From Salipiger mucosus DSM 16094 (GTDB lineage: Bacteria; Pseudomonadota; Alphaproteobacteria; Rhodobacterales; Rhodobacteraceae): a stretch of 64,000 bases of DNA. The stretch covers positions 995,224 through 1,059,223 of the forward strand of contig NZ_KE557273.1 in NCBI RefSeq assembly GCF_000442255.1, written 5' to 3'. Positions 26,859-36,429 of this stretch are shown in pieces (positions within the stretch are counted from its first letter, which is position 1; each line of letters starts with the position of its first letter). A program made the translations under genes and the position numbers. Below the pieces are notes generated by a model that was given only the letters and a program-made list of their open reading frames with translations, ran no database searches and was not told where the DNA came from.

Positions 26859-27437
26859 ATGATCGTCAGGGCATTGGCCCTTGCCGCGGGGCTCACCGGC
26901 GCGGCGGGGCTGTCGCAGTTTCCCGAATTCTCGCAGCAGTACGTCCAGCGGCTGGGCGGCGCGGTGGACGAGCTGTCGCGCGTCGTCGCCCGCTTCGAGC
27001 GTGACGCCGCCGACCTGGGCCTTGCGCCGGGCGAGGCCCTGCGCCAGCTCGGCTCGGGCGGGGACTTCGGCGCCCGGCAGGCCGACGGCCTGCGCGAGAC
27101 CATCGCCCGCCACGAAAGGCTGTCCGCCGACCTCGCGGCCCTGCGCGGTGCGGGACCGCTCGACCGGGCGCGGCTCGCGCTGCATATGGACGACCGCGAG
27201 ATCCTCGACCGCGCCTGGGACGACTTCCGCCCGGCGGTGCCCGTGACCCTGGACGGCGCGATGTTCGCCGGGGCGGGGTTCCTCGGGGGCTGGCTGCTGA
27301 CGGGCGTCCTGCTGAGCGTGCTGGGCGCGCTCCTGCGGGGCGGCGGCGGGCGCAAGCGCAAAGGCCGCCGCGGGATGCGCGTCGAACCGCCGCTTTCTGC
27401 ATCGCCGCACAGGCCACAGCGGAACTCCGCACAATAA
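26859..27437 (+). CDS. DUF2937 family membrane-anchored protein
   Basis: A 192-residue protein with the DUF2937 start: an N-terminal hydrophobic segment followed by LSQFPEFSQQYVQRLGGAVDEL. A soluble helical middle is followed by one C-terminal membrane helix (FAGAGFLGGWLLTGVLLSVLGALL) and a very basic tail (GGGGRKRKGRRGMR). The function is unknown in the family. It is probably an inner-membrane protein with a coiled periplasmic part. The ATG at 26859 is preceded by GGAGG about 14 bases upstream and a closer GAGCGG. It is possibly co-transcribed with proS (73-base gap). Confidence 0.8.
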   Translation: MIVRALALAAGLTGAAGLSQFPEFSQQYVQRLGGAVDELSRVVARFERDAADLGLAPGEALRQLGSGGDFGARQADGLRETIARHERLSADLAALRGAGPLDRARLALHMDDREILDRAWDDFRPAVPVTLDGAMFAGAGFLGGWLLTGVLLSVLGALLRGGGGRKRKGRRGMRVEPPLSASPHRPQRNSAQ

Positions 27438-27561
27438 CCACGGGGCAAGGGCCTTTCCCTGACCTGACAGCATGTTAGGTCGACCCAAAGCGACGCGAGC
27501 GACCTCCTGTCACCCGGACGGCGGACGCGTTGCACAAGCTGTCACGGGAGAGGAGGACCGC

Positions 27562-28947
27562 ATGGGTCTTGTCGGAATCGTATTGTCTCTGGGCCTGCTG
27601 ATGTACCTGGCCTACCGCGGGATCAACGTGCTGATCCTCGCGCCGCTGCTGGCCACGCTGGCGGTGCTCATGTCCGGCGGGGTGCCGGTGCTCGCGACCT
27701 ATACCCAGGTCTTCATGGAGAGCCTCGGCGGCTACGTCATCACCTACTTCCCGCTTTTCCTGCTGGGGGCGATCTTCGGCAAGGTCATGGCCGACGGCGG
27801 CGCCGCGCGCACCATCGCCGAGCGCATCGTGGGCTGGGTCGGACCGGGGCAGGCCATCCTCGCGGTGGTGCTGGCCTGCGGCGTGCTGACCTACGGGGGC
27901 GTATCGCTCTTCGTGGTGGCCTTCGCGATCTACCCGATCGCCAACGCGCTCTTCAAACGCGCCGACGTGCCCAAGCGCCTGCTGCCGGCGGCCATCGCTC
28001 TGGGCTCCTTCACCTTCACCATGACGGCCTTCCCGGGCACGCCCGCGATCCAGAACGCGATCCCGATTCCCTTCTTCGGCACCAACGTCTTTGCCGCGCC
28101 GCTGCTGGGCACGCTCGCGGGCCTCATCATGATCGGCGGCGGCACGCTCTGGCTCAACCGGCGCCGCGCCGCCGCGCAGGGGCGGGGCGAGGGCTATGGC
28201 CAGCACGCCGAGAGCGGCGCCGACAGCACGCTGCCCGCCGATGCCAGCCTGCCGAGCTTCCCGGTGGCGGTGGCGCCGGTGGTGACCGTGATCCTGGTGA
28301 ACGCGGTGCTCACCTACGCGATCTTCCCGGCTATGAGCGCCAATTACCTGTCGCAGGAGCAGTACGGCGGCACCGACCTCGACTCGGTGGCGGGCATCTG
28401 GGCGATCATCATCGCGCTCGTGCTCTCGATCGTGCTGGCGCTGGCGCTGAACTGGCGCCGCTTCGCCGACGTCAAGGAGACGGTGAACACCGGCACCATG
28501 GGCTCGCTCCTGCCGGTCTTCAACACCGCCTCCGAGGTCGGCTACGGCGCCGTCATCGCCTCGTTACCGGCCTTCGGGTTGATCCGCGACGCGGTGCTGG
28601 GGCTTTTTCCGAGCAATCCCGTGGCCTCGCTGGCGGTGGCGGTCAACGTGCTGGCCGGGATCACCGGCTCGGCCTCGGGCGGCATGTCCATCGCGCTCGA
28701 CACGCTGGGCGAGCGCTTCGCCGAGATGGGGCAGGCGCAGGACGTGAGCATGGGCCTCATGCACCGCGTGACGGCGCTGGCCTCGGGCGGCTTCGACGCG
28801 CTGCCGCACAACGGTGCGGTCATCACGCTGCTGGCGATCACCGGCCTCACGCACAAGAAGAGCTACGGCGACATCTTCGTGGTCGCGGTGGCGATCCCGG
28901 TGCTGGCGACGGTGACGGTGATCGTGCTGGGCTCGCTGGGCCTCTGA
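27562..28947 (+). CDS. GntP-family permease
   Basis: A 461-residue polytopic permease of the gluconate/GntP family: N-terminal ...YRGINVLILAPLLATLAVL, the conserved YFPLFLLGAIFGKVMADGGAA, FTMTAFPGTPAIQNAIP, and the C-terminal ALPHNGAVITLLAITGLTHKKSYGD. Members import gluconate or related hydroxyacids with protons; a subgroup next to hydroxybutyrate dehydrogenases transports 3-hydroxybutyrate. No sugar-acid or hydroxyacid dehydrogenase is adjacent, so the substrate stays open. GAGGAGG lies upstream of the start, and a strong hairpin follows the stop. Confidence 0.88.
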   Translation: MGLVGIVLSLGLLMYLAYRGINVLILAPLLATLAVLMSGGVPVLATYTQVFMESLGGYVITYFPLFLLGAIFGKVMADGGAARTIAERIVGWVGPGQAILAVVLACGVLTYGGVSLFVVAFAIYPIANALFKRADVPKRLLPAAIALGSFTFTMTAFPGTPAIQNAIPIPFFGTNVFAAPLLGTLAGLIMIGGGTLWLNRRRAAAQGRGEGYGQHAESGADSTLPADASLPSFPVAVAPVVTVILVNAVLTYAIFPAMSANYLSQEQYGGTDLDSVAGIWAIIIALVLSIVLALALNWRRFADVKETVNTGTMGSLLPVFNTASEVGYGAVIASLPAFGLIRDAVLGLFPSNPVASLAVAVNVLAGITGSASGGMSIALDTLGERFAEMGQAQDVSMGLMHRVTALASGGFDALPHNGAVITLLAITGLTHKKSYGDIFVVAVAIPVLATVTVIVLGSLGL

Positions 28948-28955
28948 GACGGCGC

Positions 28956-28980
28956 GGCCGCGGGCTTCTCGCCCGCGGCC
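28956..28980 (+). terminator. Hairpin after the GntP permease gene
   Basis: A perfect 10-base stem, GGCCGCGGGC / GCCCGCGGCC, with a TTCTC loop lies 8 bases after the stop codon. No T run follows; it is a likely but not textbook terminator. Confidence 0.6.
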
Positions 28981-29150
28981 CGAATGTCTTCGAATGAATG
29001 TGCGCGTGGGCGCCCGCGGTCTGCTGCATTTCGGGGCAGGGACGCGGGCGCGTCGCAGGATCGCTGCATTGCAGCATGAAATATCTGGCACGCGCAGCCG
29101 CGATGCGGTGTCATCATGGGCAGGGAGGATCGGATCGAAAGGATGCTCCC

Positions 29151-29345
29151 ATGTGCCTCACGACCCAGGCTCTGTTTCTCTTCCTGTCGCTGCTGCCCGA
29201 GGACCGGCTCGAGGTGACCCCCGACCGCATCACCGTGCGCGCCGAGGTGCGCGACGCGGTCTGGCTGGCCAAGGGCGAGCAGTGGTGCACCAGCGCGCCC
29301 CAGCTCGACGCCACGATCCGTCTCAAGCGCGGGACCGCGCTCTGA
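29151..29345 (+). CDS. Hypothetical small protein
   Basis: A 64-residue reading frame preceded by AAAGGA 9 bases before the ATG. It has a short hydrophobic N-terminus (TQALFLFLSLLP) then a hydrophilic beta-like part with one internal cysteine (WCTSAP). It is too short for a confident signal peptide and no family is recognised. It converges with the TIR-domain gene, ending 19 bases from it. It may be real, but codon bias alone supports it weakly. Confidence 0.4.
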   Translation: MCLTTQALFLFLSLLPEDRLEVTPDRITVRAEVRDAVWLAKGEQWCTSAPQLDATIRLKRGTAL

Positions 29346-29364
29346 CCCCCTGGGCCGGCGTCGC

Positions 29365-30043
29365 TCAAAGCGCCGACAGCCACCCCGCAAGCCCCGGGTA
29401 GCCGGCGCTTCCGGCGTTGTAGACGAATTGTGGCCCCAGGCTCATGTAGCTCTCGTGCGGCACGGGCCGGGGACGGAAACAGCAGCCGGCCTCGCGGGCG
29501 AAGGGGCCGCCGGTCCTCACTCGCCCGTACTCGTAGGGGATCCAGGCCGAGCCGGCGGCGTTCGGCGTCATCAAAGCCACGACCGCGCTGGAATTCACGA
29601 GGCCCATCTCGATGGTAAGCGCCAGCAGCAGATCCTCGGCCCCCGGCGGGAGGCCGAGCCGGCGGATGATCGCGATGCTCGGATCCCAGATGTCGAGCCA
29701 GACGTTGTAGCCCTCGGCGAGGATGTCCCGGGCCAGGTCCCGTGCCCAGGCGCCGTCGGTCTGGCGATGCGAGACGAAGACGCAGGGCGGCGCCGTCGCG
29801 CGGGGGGGCAGGCCGACCTCGACGACGCTGCGCAGCCGGCCCGGCGCGCCCGGCGTCGGCCGACTCAGCTCCGCAGGCAGGAACTCGCGCCACCACTCGA
29901 GGCTGAGCCGTGCCTGCGCGTCTTCGGTCGGGACGAGATAGAATTCGTACAGAAAAAAAGGACAGGAGGCTCTCGCCGTCCTGTCCTCCGTCGGTCTCGA
30001 GCGCCGCCCAGCGGGCGGCCCCGTCGTGAAGAATCTCCGGCAT
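29365..30043 (-). pseudogene. TIR-like domain protein interrupted by a homopolymer frameshift
   Basis: Read on the minus strand from ATG 30043 (GGAGGG upstream), the frame runs MPEILHDGAARWAALETD...SLLSFF and then leaves the good frame at a run of seven T (29959-29953). Skipping one T gives SFFLYEFYLVPTEDA and continues to a stop at 29365, about 225 residues. The second part is a TIR-like domain: CVFVSHRQTDGAWARDLA, EGYNVWLDIWD, SSAVVALMTPNAAGSAWIPYEYGR. TIR proteins in bacteria commonly degrade or cyclise NAD+ in defence. The break may be a sequencing indel, phase variation, or ribosomal slippage. Confidence 0.7.
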
Positions 30044-30073
30044 CCGACCCTCCGTCCGATGCCGGAGATGGTA

Positions 30074-31224
<1,151 letters not shown>

Positions 31225-31680
31225 ATGCTCGACGATACGGACCGGCGCATACTTCGACAGTTCCAGGCCGCGCCCGAGGCGGCGAGCGCCGTGCTGGCCG
31301 AGCGGGCGGGGGTGACGCCCTCGACACTGGCACGTCGGCTGGCGGCGATGCGCGCCAAGGGCGTGCTGCGCGGGGTGCGCGGGCAGGTGCACTGGCCGAG
31401 CCTCGGCTACGAGGTCGAGGTGAGCCTGCGGGTGCAGCTCGACAAGACCGCGCCGCGGGCCTTCGACGAGTTCATCGCCGGGGCGCGGGCGGTGCCGGAG
31501 GTGACGGAGGTCCAGACCTTCCTGGGGTCGGTGGACCTGCGGCTCGCGGTGATCGCGCGCGACATGGCGCATTACCAGCAGGTCTACCGCGAGAAGCTGC
31601 TGGTGCTGCCGCATATCTCCGACATCGAGGCGCTGATGCATGTGGCCATGGTGAAGTCCGACGAGACGGTGCCGCTATGA
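31225..31680 (+). CDS. Lrp/AsnC-family transcriptional regulator, first of a pair
   Basis: A 151-residue protein with an N-terminal helix-turn-helix (LDDTDRRILRQFQ ... AGVTPSTLARRLAAMRAKGVL) and a C-terminal RAM-type effector domain (VPEVTEVQTFLGSVDLRLAVIARDM). The family senses amino acids and forms octamers. The ATG at 31225 has GGAGA 7 bases upstream. Its stop overlaps the start of a second Lrp gene by 4 bases, so equal amounts of both proteins and possibly mixed oligomers are expected (inference). Divergent from ilvC. Confidence 0.9.
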   Translation: MLDDTDRRILRQFQAAPEAASAVLAERAGVTPSTLARRLAAMRAKGVLRGVRGQVHWPSLGYEVEVSLRVQLDKTAPRAFDEFIAGARAVPEVTEVQTFLGSVDLRLAVIARDMAHYQQVYREKLLVLPHISDIEALMHVAMVKSDETVPL

Positions 31681-32135
31681 TCGCGCTGGACGAGACCGAC
31701 CGGGCGATCGTCCGGGCGCTGGCGGAGGATTCGACGGCGAGCGCGGGCGCGCTGGGCCGGCGGCTGGGTCTTTCGCAGCCGGCCTGCTGGCGGCGCATCC
31801 AGCGCCTGCGCGAGGCGGGCGTCTTTCGCGGGGCGCGGCTGGACCTCGACCTCGAGAAGCTGGGATTCGGCGTCACGGTCTTTCTCGGGATCAAGCTGGC
31901 GACCAAGGGCCGGGTGAGCCTCGAGGATTTCGAGCGTGCCGTGAGCGCCATCCCCGAGGTGCAGATCGTCGAGCACGTGCTCGGCCCCTTCGACTACCGC
32001 CTGCGGGTGGTGGCGCGCGACCTGTCGGATTTCGAGCGCGTGCTGCGGCGGCGGATCATGACGCTGCCGGGGGTGGGCAACGTGGAGGCCAACGTCATGC
32101 TGAGCGAGGAGCGCCGGCCCGGTCCGCTGGGGTAG
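31677..32135 (+). CDS. Lrp/AsnC-family transcriptional regulator, second of a pair
   Basis: A 152-residue protein in the same order: helix-turn-helix (LDETDRAIVRALAED ... LGLSQPACWRRIQRLREAGVF) and RAM domain (IPEVQIVEHVLGPFDYRLRVVARDL). It is only moderately similar to its upstream partner, so the duplication is old. It starts within the ATGA that ends the first Lrp gene. An aminotransferase gene follows 86 bases later on the same strand and may be part of the regulon. Confidence 0.92.
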   Translation: MIALDETDRAIVRALAEDSTASAGALGRRLGLSQPACWRRIQRLREAGVFRGARLDLDLEKLGFGVTVFLGIKLATKGRVSLEDFERAVSAIPEVQIVEHVLGPFDYRLRVVARDLSDFERVLRRRIMTLPGVGNVEANVMLSEERRPGPLG

Positions 32136-32221
32136 GGCAGGCGCGCCTGCGACGAAGAGAGGGCTTTGCCAAGCGCGGCGCGAGGCTGTAGCCATTGCGC
32201 GAGCCGACAAAGGAGAGAGCC

Positions 32222-33346
32222 ATGGCCCTGCGTGACGATGTCGACCCCGACGGGTTGGACGAGTTTTCCGTCGTTTTCACCGACCGGTCGCTGAACCACA
32301 TGTCGGCGGCCTTCCAGGAGGTCATGCGCGACCTCTCGGGCGGGCTGCGCGAGGTCTACCATGCCGAGGCGCTGGCGCTGGTGCCCGGCGGCGGCACCTT
32401 CGCGATGGAGGCCGTCGCCCGCCAGTTCGGCCGCGGCGCCCGCGCGGTGGTTGTGCGCAACGGCTGGTTCTCGTTCCGCTGGAGCCAGATCTTCGAGGCC
32501 GGCGGATTTGTCGAGGAGGTCGACGTGCTCAAGGCCCGGCCCGCCGGCAACGCGGGCGAGGCGCCCTTCGCGCCCGCGCCGGTCGAGGACGTGGTGGCGC
32601 GCATCCGCGAACTGCAGCCGCAGGTCGTCTTCGCCCCGCATGTCGAGACCTCGGCCGGCGTGATCCTGCCCGACGACTACATCCGCGCGCTGGCCGATGC
32701 CGCGCACGAGGTGGGCGCGCTCATGGTGCTGGACTGCATCGCCTCGGGCTGCGTCTGGGTCGACATGGCCGCGACCGGCGTGGACGTGCTGATCTCGGCC
32801 CCGCAGAAGGGCTGGTCCTCGACGCCCTGCGCGGGCGTGGTGATGCTCTCGCCGCTGGCGCTGGAGCGACTGGAGAGCACGCAGAGCGACAGCTTCGCCA
32901 TGGACCTCAAGAAGTGGCGCCAGATCATGGCGGCCTACGAGATGGGCGGCCATGCCTATCACGCCACGATGCCGACCGACGGGCTGCGCCAGTTTCGCGA
33001 CGCGCTGCAGGAGACGCGCGCCTTCGGGCTGGGCCGCGCCAAGGAGATGCAGTGGGCGCTGGGCGAGCGGGTGCGCGCGGCGCTGGCGGCGCGCGGGCAG
33101 TGCTCGGTCGCGGCCGAGGGCTATGGCGCGCCGGGCGTGGTGGTGAGCTACACGGGCGATCCCGAGGTGCAGTCGGGACGCGCCTTTGCCGCGCAGGGCA
33201 CGCAGATCGCGGCCGGCGTACCCCTGCAGTGCGACGAGCCCGAGGGTTTCTCGACCTTCCGGCTGGGCCTCTTCGGGCTCGACAAGCTCAAGGACGTGGA
33301 CGGCACCGTCGCGCGGCTGGAACGCGCGCTCGATGCGGTGCTGTGA
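32222..33346 (+). CDS. Class V aminotransferase (alanine-glyoxylate/serine aminotransferase-like)
   Basis: A 374-residue PLP enzyme. The Schiff-base lysine is K196 in SAPQKGWSSTP, with the cofactor-binding aspartate D171 (VLDCIASG) and an N-terminal GGGTFAMEAVARQF phosphate-binding segment. It lacks the canonical N-terminal HHR-type start of some subgroups. It would exchange amino groups between small amino and keto acids such as alanine, serine, glyoxylate or pyruvate. AAAGGAGAG precedes the ATG. Proximity to Lrp regulators fits an amino-acid metabolic role. Confidence 0.85.
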   Translation: MALRDDVDPDGLDEFSVVFTDRSLNHMSAAFQEVMRDLSGGLREVYHAEALALVPGGGTFAMEAVARQFGRGARAVVVRNGWFSFRWSQIFEAGGFVEEVDVLKARPAGNAGEAPFAPAPVEDVVARIRELQPQVVFAPHVETSAGVILPDDYIRALADAAHEVGALMVLDCIASGCVWVDMAATGVDVLISAPQKGWSSTPCAGVVMLSPLALERLESTQSDSFAMDLKKWRQIMAAYEMGGHAYHATMPTDGLRQFRDALQETRAFGLGRAKEMQWALGERVRAALAARGQCSVAAEGYGAPGVVVSYTGDPEVQSGRAFAAQGTQIAAGVPLQCDEPEGFSTFRLGLFGLDKLKDVDGTVARLERALDAVL

Positions 33347-33364
33347 GCCGTTCGGGCACGCGCG

Positions 33365-34558
33365 TCAGCCGCGCGTGCCCAGCCCCAGCTGCATGAGCGT
33401 CCGCCGCACGGGCGCCAGCCCGTAGAGCGCGCTCAGCCCCGCGGCGCGGGCATCGCGCAGCATCGGCGCCGAGAGCATCGAGATCCGATCGAGCGCGGCG
33501 ATCCCCGCGACGCGGGCCCGGATGTCGGGAAAACGCTTCTGGTGATAGGCGTCGAGCATGTCGCGCGCGCCCAGCCGATCGGGGTGCGCCACCGCGAGGT
33601 CGCGCAGCACCCGGATGTCCGCAAGCGACATGTTCAGCCCCTGCGCGCCGATGGGCGGGACCACGTGCGCCGCCTCGGCCACCAGCGCCAGCCGCTCGCC
33701 GCTCAGGCGCTCGGCGTTCTGCGCGATGATCGGCCAGATGGTGCGCCGCGAGGCCAGCGTCAGCGGCCCGAAGAGGTGGCAGGACCGCTCCGACATCTCC
33801 GCCTCGAACGCGGGCGTGTCGAGCGCCATGAGCGCCTCGGCCTTGGGGCCTTCCTCCATCCAGACCACCGCCGAGGAAGGCCGCCCCTCGTGGTCGGGCA
33901 GGGGCACCAGCGTGAAGGGCCCGCCGGTGCGGTGGATCTCGGTCGAGACGTTGTCGTGCGGGATCGGGTGGGTGACCGCGAAGGCCAGCGCCTTCTGTCC
34001 GAAGCGCCGCGTCGAGACGCCGATCCCGGCGGCCTCGCGCATGGGCGAGTTGCGTCCATCGGCGGCCACGACCATGCGCACCTGCGCGCGGCCGCCGTCC
34101 GACAGGCCCACGCGGGCGTAGGCCTCGCGCGTGAAGAGCGAGGTGGTCGCCGTGCCGGGGCGGAAGTCGACGTTGTGCAACCCCTCGAGATGCGCGGTGA
34201 TCTCGCGCCGCAGCAGCCAGTTGGGCAGGTTCCAGCCAAAGGGCCGCTCCGAGATGTCGGCGGCGTCGAAGTCGCGCTGGACGCGCGGCTCGGGCACCTC
34301 GCCGCCGGCATCGACGATGCGCATGACCTGCAGCGGCATGGCATGCGAGGCCAGGCGCTCCCAGAGACCCGCCTCCTCGAGGAAGGTCTGCGCGGGCTGC
34401 AGGAAGGCCGTGGTGCGCAGGTCGGCGCCCGCCGCGTCGCGCTCGGTCACCGGCGGGGCGGGGTCGACGCAGAGCGCCGAGAAGCCCGCCGCGCCGAAGG
34501 CGGCCGCTGCCGTCAGCCCGGCGATGCCGCCGCCGGAAATCAGTATGTCGTGGTCCAT
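33365..34558 (-). CDS. UbiH/UbiF/VisC-type FAD-dependent monooxygenase
   Basis: A 397-residue flavoprotein hydroxylase of the ubiquinone-biosynthesis group. The N-terminal FAD motif is GGGIAGL (9-15), the mid-protein segment VVAADGRNSPMREAAGI matches the DG motif, and the late FAD motif reads LVAEAAHVVPPIGAQGLNMSLAD. The usual GDAAH is AEAAH here, a variant also seen in some alphaproteobacterial members. It likely hydroxylates a polyprenyl-phenol ring at the membrane. The start at 34558 is chosen for the AAGGAG 8 bases upstream. It converges with the aminotransferase, whose stop is 18 bases away. Confidence 0.85.
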   Translation of the reverse strand: MDHDILISGGGIAGLTAAAAFGAAGFSALCVDPAPPVTERDAAGADLRTTAFLQPAQTFLEEAGLWERLASHAMPLQVMRIVDAGGEVPEPRVQRDFDAADISERPFGWNLPNWLLRREITAHLEGLHNVDFRPGTATTSLFTREAYARVGLSDGGRAQVRMVVAADGRNSPMREAAGIGVSTRRFGQKALAFAVTHPIPHDNVSTEIHRTGGPFTLVPLPDHEGRPSSAVVWMEEGPKAEALMALDTPAFEAEMSERSCHLFGPLTLASRRTIWPIIAQNAERLSGERLALVAEAAHVVPPIGAQGLNMSLADIRVLRDLAVAHPDRLGARDMLDAYHQKRFPDIRARVAGIAALDRISMLSAPMLRDARAAGLSALYGLAPVRRTLMQLGLGTRG

Positions 34559-34613
34559 GCCCGTCTCCTTTACGGGGCAACCTAGTGCGGCCGCGCGCAA
34601 AGGGCCATGCGGC

Positions 34614-34853
34614 CTACTTGCCGACGGTGATCATCACGATGATGACGAACATCACCGGCGTCGCGCCGACAGCGGCGAGCGTCAGCGCGGGCAGGCCCCA
34701 GGTCTGCAGCGCGACGACCAGCAGTGTCAGCAGGATGACGAGGAAATACCAGATGTTGCCGTGGAAATCCTCGGTCAGCTCGCGCGCGAAGCGGCCGATG
34801 ATCGGCAGGCGGTAGAGCAGGCCGCGGGGGCGGGGCGTGTCGATGGCAGTCAT
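34614..34853 (-). CDS. Small two-helix membrane protein
   Basis: A 79-residue protein: a cytoplasmic N-terminal part (PRPRGLLYRLPIIGRFARELTED), then two hydrophobic segments (IWYFLVILLTLLVVALQTW and LTLAAVGATPVMFVIIVMITV). GGAGA is 5 bases before the start. No domain is recognised and the role is unknown. It lies upstream of the UbiH gene on the same strand (55-base gap) and could be its partner in a membrane complex, but nothing shows that directly. Confidence 0.7.
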   Translation of the reverse strand: MTAIDTPRPRGLLYRLPIIGRFARELTEDFHGNIWYFLVILLTLLVVALQTWGLPALTLAAVGATPVMFVIIVMITVGK

Positions 34854-34928
34854 GGCGTCTCCACAGTCTTGGTCCGCCTCAGATGGGCCGGCGGGCCGGG
34901 CGGATCAAAGCGACATTCTGTCCTGACC

Positions 34929-35594
34929 CTAGTCCCGCGCGGGATCCCGCCCGTGCACCTCGCCCAGGAAGGCGCCGAGGTCGTCGGTGTGGTGCTGGAT
35001 GTGCTCGCCGGCACCGCGCTCGGGCGCGACGTGCACCGTGCGCATGCCCATCTCGTGCGGCGCGGCGAGGTTGCGCGGATCGTCCTCGAACATCGCGGCG
35101 CGCGCGGGGTCGGTGCCGTCGCGCTCGAAGATGGCCGCGAAGGCCGCGCGCTCGGGCTTGGGGCGGAAGCCGGCGTGCTCCACGCCGTAGATCGCGTCGA
35201 AGGCCGCATCCAGCCCGCGCGCCTTCAGCACCCGCGCCGCATAGGGCGCCGAGCCGTTGGTGTAGACGATGCGCCGCCCCGGCAGCTGGCCGATCAGCTC
35301 GGCGAGATGCGGGTCCGGCTCCAGCGCGTCGAAGGAGATGTCGTGCACCTCCTCGAGGTAGGCGTCGGGATCGATCTCGTGCCGCGCCATGAGCCCCGCC
35401 AGCGTGGTGCCGTGGGCGTGCCAGTATTCCTTGCGCAGCCGGTCGGCCTCGGCCCGGTCCACGCCCAGGCTGCGCATCACGAAGGCCACCATCTTCCGCT
35501 CGATCTGGTCGAAGAGCCGGACCGCGGGCGGGTAGAGGGTGTTGTCGAGATCGAACACCCAGTGCCGGACGTGAGAGAAGCGATGTTTCACCAT
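34929..35594 (-). CDS. HAD-superfamily pyrimidine 5'-nucleotidase-like phosphatase
   Basis: A 221-residue HAD IA phosphatase of the SDT1/pyrimidine nucleotidase type. HAD motif I is VFDLDNTLYPP (nucleophile D15), motif II VYTNGS, motif III FRPKPE, motif IV MFEDDPRNL; an alpha-helical cap lies between motifs I and II. It would remove phosphate from UMP/CMP-like or other small substrates. The start at 35594 places motif I near the N-terminus as usual; an earlier in-frame start would add an Arg-rich stretch and has no better ribosome site. Confidence 0.85.
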   Translation of the reverse strand: MVKHRFSHVRHWVFDLDNTLYPPAVRLFDQIERKMVAFVMRSLGVDRAEADRLRKEYWHAHGTTLAGLMARHEIDPDAYLEEVHDISFDALEPDPHLAELIGQLPGRRIVYTNGSAPYAARVLKARGLDAAFDAIYGVEHAGFRPKPERAAFAAIFERDGTDPARAAMFEDDPRNLAAPHEMGMRTVHVAPERGAGEHIQHHTDDLGAFLGEVHGRDPARD

Positions 35595-35693
35595 GCGGCC
35601 AAGCCTACGCCCGGCGCGGGGGCGCGGCAATGGGGACGTTGTTGCCGGCGGCCGGGGGCGCTAACCTGCCGCGAACGAAGGAGGAGCCCCGAC

Positions 35694-36338
35694 ATGAGCC
35701 AGATGCGCGCGCCCAGCAAGGACGCCTACATGCTGATCCTCGAGGCCATCGACCAGGGCACCTACCGGCCCGGCGACCGGCTGGTGGAAAGCGAGCTGGC
35801 CGAGCGCTTCGGCGTGTCGCGCACGCCCATCCGCGAGGCGCTGCAGCGGCTCGAGACGCAAAGCCTGCTGGCCCGCGACGGGCGCTCGCTGATCGTGGCC
35901 TCGCTCGATCACAACCAGATGGCCGAACTCTATGTCGTGCGCACCGAGCTCGAGGGCCTCGCCGCCCGGCTCGCCGCGCGCCACGCCACCGAGGAGGAGA
36001 TCCGCGTGCTGCGCGACATGGTCGAGGAGGACCGCGCGCTGCTCGGCGATCCGCCGGCGCTCTCGCGCGCCAACCGGCGGTTCCACAAGATGATCCATCT
36101 CGCCTCGCACAACCGCTACCTCGTGCAGCAGCTCGACCTCGTGCACCGCTCCATGGCGCTCATGGCCACCACATCGCTTGCCGCCGAGGGCCGGGGCGAG
36201 GTCGCGCTGGCCGAGCATGCCGCCATCGTCGACGCCATCTCGCGCCGCGACGAGGAGGCCGCCAACGCCGCCCTGCGCGACCACATCTCGACCGCCTTCG
36301 TCACCCGCCTCAAGCACGACAGCCGAAAGGGCGCCTGA
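35694..36338 (+). CDS. GntR-family regulator, FCD/FadR type
   Basis: A 214-residue protein with an N-terminal winged helix (GDRLVESELAERFGVSRTPIREALQRLE) and a C-terminal all-helical FCD domain (ELYVVRTELEGLAARLAARHAT, NRRFHKMIHLASHN, AEHAAIVDAISRRD) containing the metal-binding histidines of the family. AAGGAGGAG precedes the ATG. It controls an unknown target; the surrounding genes do not form an obvious pathway with it. Divergent from the HAD phosphatase gene. Confidence 0.9.
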   Translation: MSQMRAPSKDAYMLILEAIDQGTYRPGDRLVESELAERFGVSRTPIREALQRLETQSLLARDGRSLIVASLDHNQMAELYVVRTELEGLAARLAARHATEEEIRVLRDMVEEDRALLGDPPALSRANRRFHKMIHLASHNRYLVQQLDLVHRSMALMATTSLAAEGRGEVALAEHAAIVDAISRRDEEAANAALRDHISTAFVTRLKHDSRKGA

Positions 36339-36360
36339 CCCGGCGGCCTCGGCCCCGTCC

Positions 36361-36385
36361 CTTCTTCTTGTTCCAAATACGCAAA
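36361..36385 (-). repeat. Dispersed intergenic element, copy 2 (inverted)
   Basis: Reverse complement of the element at 31165-31189, apart from one missing G (TATTTGGAAC against TATTTGGGAAC). It lies 22 bases after the GntR stop and before the convergent glycosyltransferase stop. Confidence 0.6.
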
Positions 36386-36429
36386 CCCGCCCAAGGCCGC
36401 GCACCGCGCCGGACCCGGTGCGCGCCGCC

